Assembly: GCA_002405995.1 (NCBI GenBank)
Contig: DHMW01000031.1
Span: forward strand, 11,697 to 27,171
Direction of reading: 5' to 3'
Length of the DNA stretch: 15,475 nucleotides
Origin: Oscillospiraceae bacterium UBA4632
GTDB lineage: Bacteria; Bacillota; Clostridia; Oscillospirales; Oscillospiraceae
Shown: positions 14,035 to 15,475 of the stretch, piece by piece
Layout of the letters: the number at the start of each line of letters is the position of its first letter
Position numbering within the stretch: the stretch's first letter is position 1
Position numbers and translations under genes: made by a program
Notes under the pieces: generated by a model
What the model saw: only the letters and a program-made list of their open reading frames with translations
What the model was told of the DNA's origin: nothing
Database searches by the model: none

Positions 14035-14063
14035 TTGATTCTTGTGCTCCGATATGGTAAACT
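14035..14063 (+). promoter_or_regulatory. Promoter of the OYE-like reductase gene
   Basis: TTGATT (14035-14040), a 17-base spacer and TAAACT (14058-14063), with TATGG directly before the -10 box as in the divergent promoter at 13954-13982. The leader is about 85 bases and includes a small GCAGG/CCTGC hairpin (14078-14092). Confidence 0.7.
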
Positions 14064-14153
14064 GTGTGCAGCATTATGCAGGAGGCCCCTGCCCGTTTTG
14101 AATCAAGCTGTGATTGCCCGACTACTTTTTTAGGAAGCGAGGAAGATCCCCAC

Positions 14154-15475
14154 ATGAAAACTGACGCATTGGTACAACAGTTGATCGACAGCTACGGCAA
14201 CTGGTTCCAGACCAATTCCGGCAACTGTGCCGGCGGCGCCGCGCGTATGACGCAGGAGCTGTACCCCTATGACAAGCTTTTTTCCCCCATCCAGATCAAT
14301 CGTCTGAAAGTAAAGAACCGCCTTGTCATGGCGCCGATGGGCAACTGCCAGATGGCAGAGGAGACCGGCCGTCCCAATGACAAGATGCTCCAGTATTTCT
14401 TCGCCCGCGCAGAGGGCGGCGTCGGCCTTTTGACCACGGGTCTCATCCCCATCAGCCACCACATTGACTCAACCGTAACGGAAAAGGGCAACTTCTCCTA
14501 CTTCCCCCGCATTGACGGCACGCGCACCAACCACATGGGCTGGCGCGACCTTGCCCAGGGCGTCCACGCCCGCGGCAGCCGCATTTTCATCCAGCTCACG
14601 CCGGGTCTTGGCCGCGTCGGCGCGCCGACGTGCCTGCTCAACAAGTACCAGCTGCCCGTCTCCGCCTCGATCAACCCCAACTTCTACCTGCCCGAGGTCC
14701 CCTGCCGGCCGCTGATCGACTTTGAGTGCGACAAGATCATCCGCAACGCCGGTCAGGCCGCGCTGGACGCCAAGGTCATGGGCATGGACGGCGTGTATCT
14801 GCACGGCCATGAGGGATATCTGCTCGACCAGATGACCTCCCCCGCCTTCAACCGCCGCAAGGCCGGCAAGTACGCCGACTGGCAGCGCTTCGGCATCGAC
14901 CTCATCAAGCAGATCCGCAAGCGCGTGGGACCCTACTTCCCCATCATGTACCGCATCGACCTCTCTCTTGCCCTGAACGAGACCTACGGCGAGCGCATGG
15001 AGAAGGTCAAGAGCCTCCGGAACTTCCAGAACGGCCGCGCCGTTGCCGATACGCTGAACTATATGGAAAACCTCGTCAAGGCGGGCGTCGATATGTTTGA
15101 CGTGGACCTTGGCTGCTATGACAACTGGTGGCTGCCGCATCCGCCCGCCGGTATGCCCGCAGGCTGCTTCCTTGATATCTCCAAGGTCGCCAAGGAATAC
15201 TTCGCCGCCCGCGGCGTGAAGTCCAACGTCGGCGTAGCCGTTCCCGTTGTCGCCGTTGGCAAGCTCGGCTATCCCGACCTTGCGGAAAAAGCTCTGCGCG
15301 ACGGCAAGTGCGACATGGTCATGCTCGGCCGCCCCGTGCTGGCTGATCCCGACTGGTGCAATAAGGCCTATGCCGGAAAGGTGGAGGACATCCGTCCCTG
15401 CATCGGCTGCCAGGAGGGCTGCGTGAACGAATTCGTCGAGGGCGGCCATCCCCAGTGCGCCGTCAACCCGCGCAC
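14154..15475 (+). CDS. NADH:flavin oxidoreductase, Old Yellow Enzyme family with Fe-S cluster (BaiCD/FadH-like), C-terminally cut by window
   Basis: The gene runs off the window after 440 codons; full-length relatives (2,4-dienoyl-CoA reductase FadH, BaiCD, BaiH, enoate reductases) have about 640-680 residues, so the missing part should be the FAD/NAD(P)H-binding domains. The FMN barrel starts at YDKLFSPIQINRLKVKNRLVMAPMG (38-62), contains HGHEGYLLDQ (217-226) and has LGRPVLADPDW near residue 390-405. A [4Fe-4S] motif follows: Cys416-x2-Cys419-x3-Cys423-x11-Cys435. The enzyme would use NAD(P)H to reduce an activated C=C bond. An unusual N-terminal extension of about 37 residues precedes the barrel. 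GAGGA (14139-14143) lies 10 bases before the ATG. It is transcribed divergently from the CooC-like operon and may act on the same substrate, since BaiCD-like and 2-hydroxyacyl-CoA dehydratase enzymes both handle acyl-CoA compounds in gut Clostridia; that link is an inference. Confidence 0.85.
   Translation, partial: MKTDALVQQLIDSYGNWFQTNSGNCAGGAARMTQELYPYDKLFSPIQINRLKVKNRLVMAPMGNCQMAEETGRPNDKMLQYFFARAEGGVGLLTTGLIPISHHIDSTVTEKGNFSYFPRIDGTRTNHMGWRDLAQGVHARGSRIFIQLTPGLGRVGAPTCLLNKYQLPVSASINPNFYLPEVPCRPLIDFECDKIIRNAGQAALDAKVMGMDGVYLHGHEGYLLDQMTSPAFNRRKAGKYADWQRFGIDLIKQIRKRVGPYFPIMYRIDLSLALNETYGERMEKVKSLRNFQNGRAVADTLNYMENLVKAGVDMFDVDLGCYDNWWLPHPPAGMPAGCFLDISKVAKEYFAARGVKSNVGVAVPVVAVGKLGYPDLAEKALRDGKCDMVMLGRPVLADPDWCNKAYAGKVEDIRPCIGCQEGCVNEFVEGGHPQCAVNPR

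Noticed and set aside
13939..14133. A 64-codon + strand open frame in the divergent promoter region
   Set aside because: It overlaps both divergent promoters, has no ribosome site and consists of translated AT-rich promoter DNA.
1..15475. CRISPR arrays, tRNA or rRNA genes, insertion sequences or attachment sites
   Set aside because: No repeat-spacer pattern, tRNA cloverleaf, rRNA segment, transposase or flanking inverted/direct repeat pair was seen on either strand.

Overview
The base composition (GC-rich, with AT-rich gaps), the strong Shine-Dalgarno sites, the short intergenic gaps and the oxygen-sensitive enzyme families point to an anaerobic, high-GC member of the Clostridia, plausibly a gut Oscillospiraceae-like bacterium. 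That placement is an inference from gene content; no rRNA or other phylogenetic marker is present.

Left part (1-3441), ordinary genes on the + strand: the 3' end of upp (uracil salvage), a membrane-anchored parvulin-type foldase, then tcdA (tRNA t6A cyclisation) overlapping a DUF554 membrane protein. Intrinsic terminators follow the foldase and the DUF554 gene.

Centre and right (3466-15475), the accessory system. A + strand operon (promoter at 3490-3518) encodes a two-subunit 2-hydroxyacyl-CoA dehydratase-like enzyme (pair A, 3624-4823 and 4816-6489) and a small membrane protein (6505-6777). A separate - strand operon, read from about 13950 down to 8299, encodes a CooC/AcsF-like ATPase, a second paralogous dehydratase-like pair (pair B), one HgdC/BadF-type [4Fe-4S] activator ATPase, a 55-residue membrane protein related to the one in the pair A operon, and a 241-residue protein resembling part of the acetyl-CoA synthase beta subunit (AcsB/CdhC). 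Diverging from the CooC-like gene is a BaiCD/FadH-like flavin/Fe-S oxidoreductase, cut by the window end. Between the two operons lie an EamA-type exporter and a short MGMT-family protein on the - strand.

Interpretation (inference): the activator would hydrolyse ATP to push low-potential electrons into the two dehydratase-like pairs, while the CooC-like and ACS-like proteins suggest dedicated metallocluster assembly or a nickel/iron-sulfur electron relay outside any visible CO dehydrogenase. The OYE-like reductase could act on the same substrate. No substrate can be assigned from the sequence. This combination is the most interesting content of the window.
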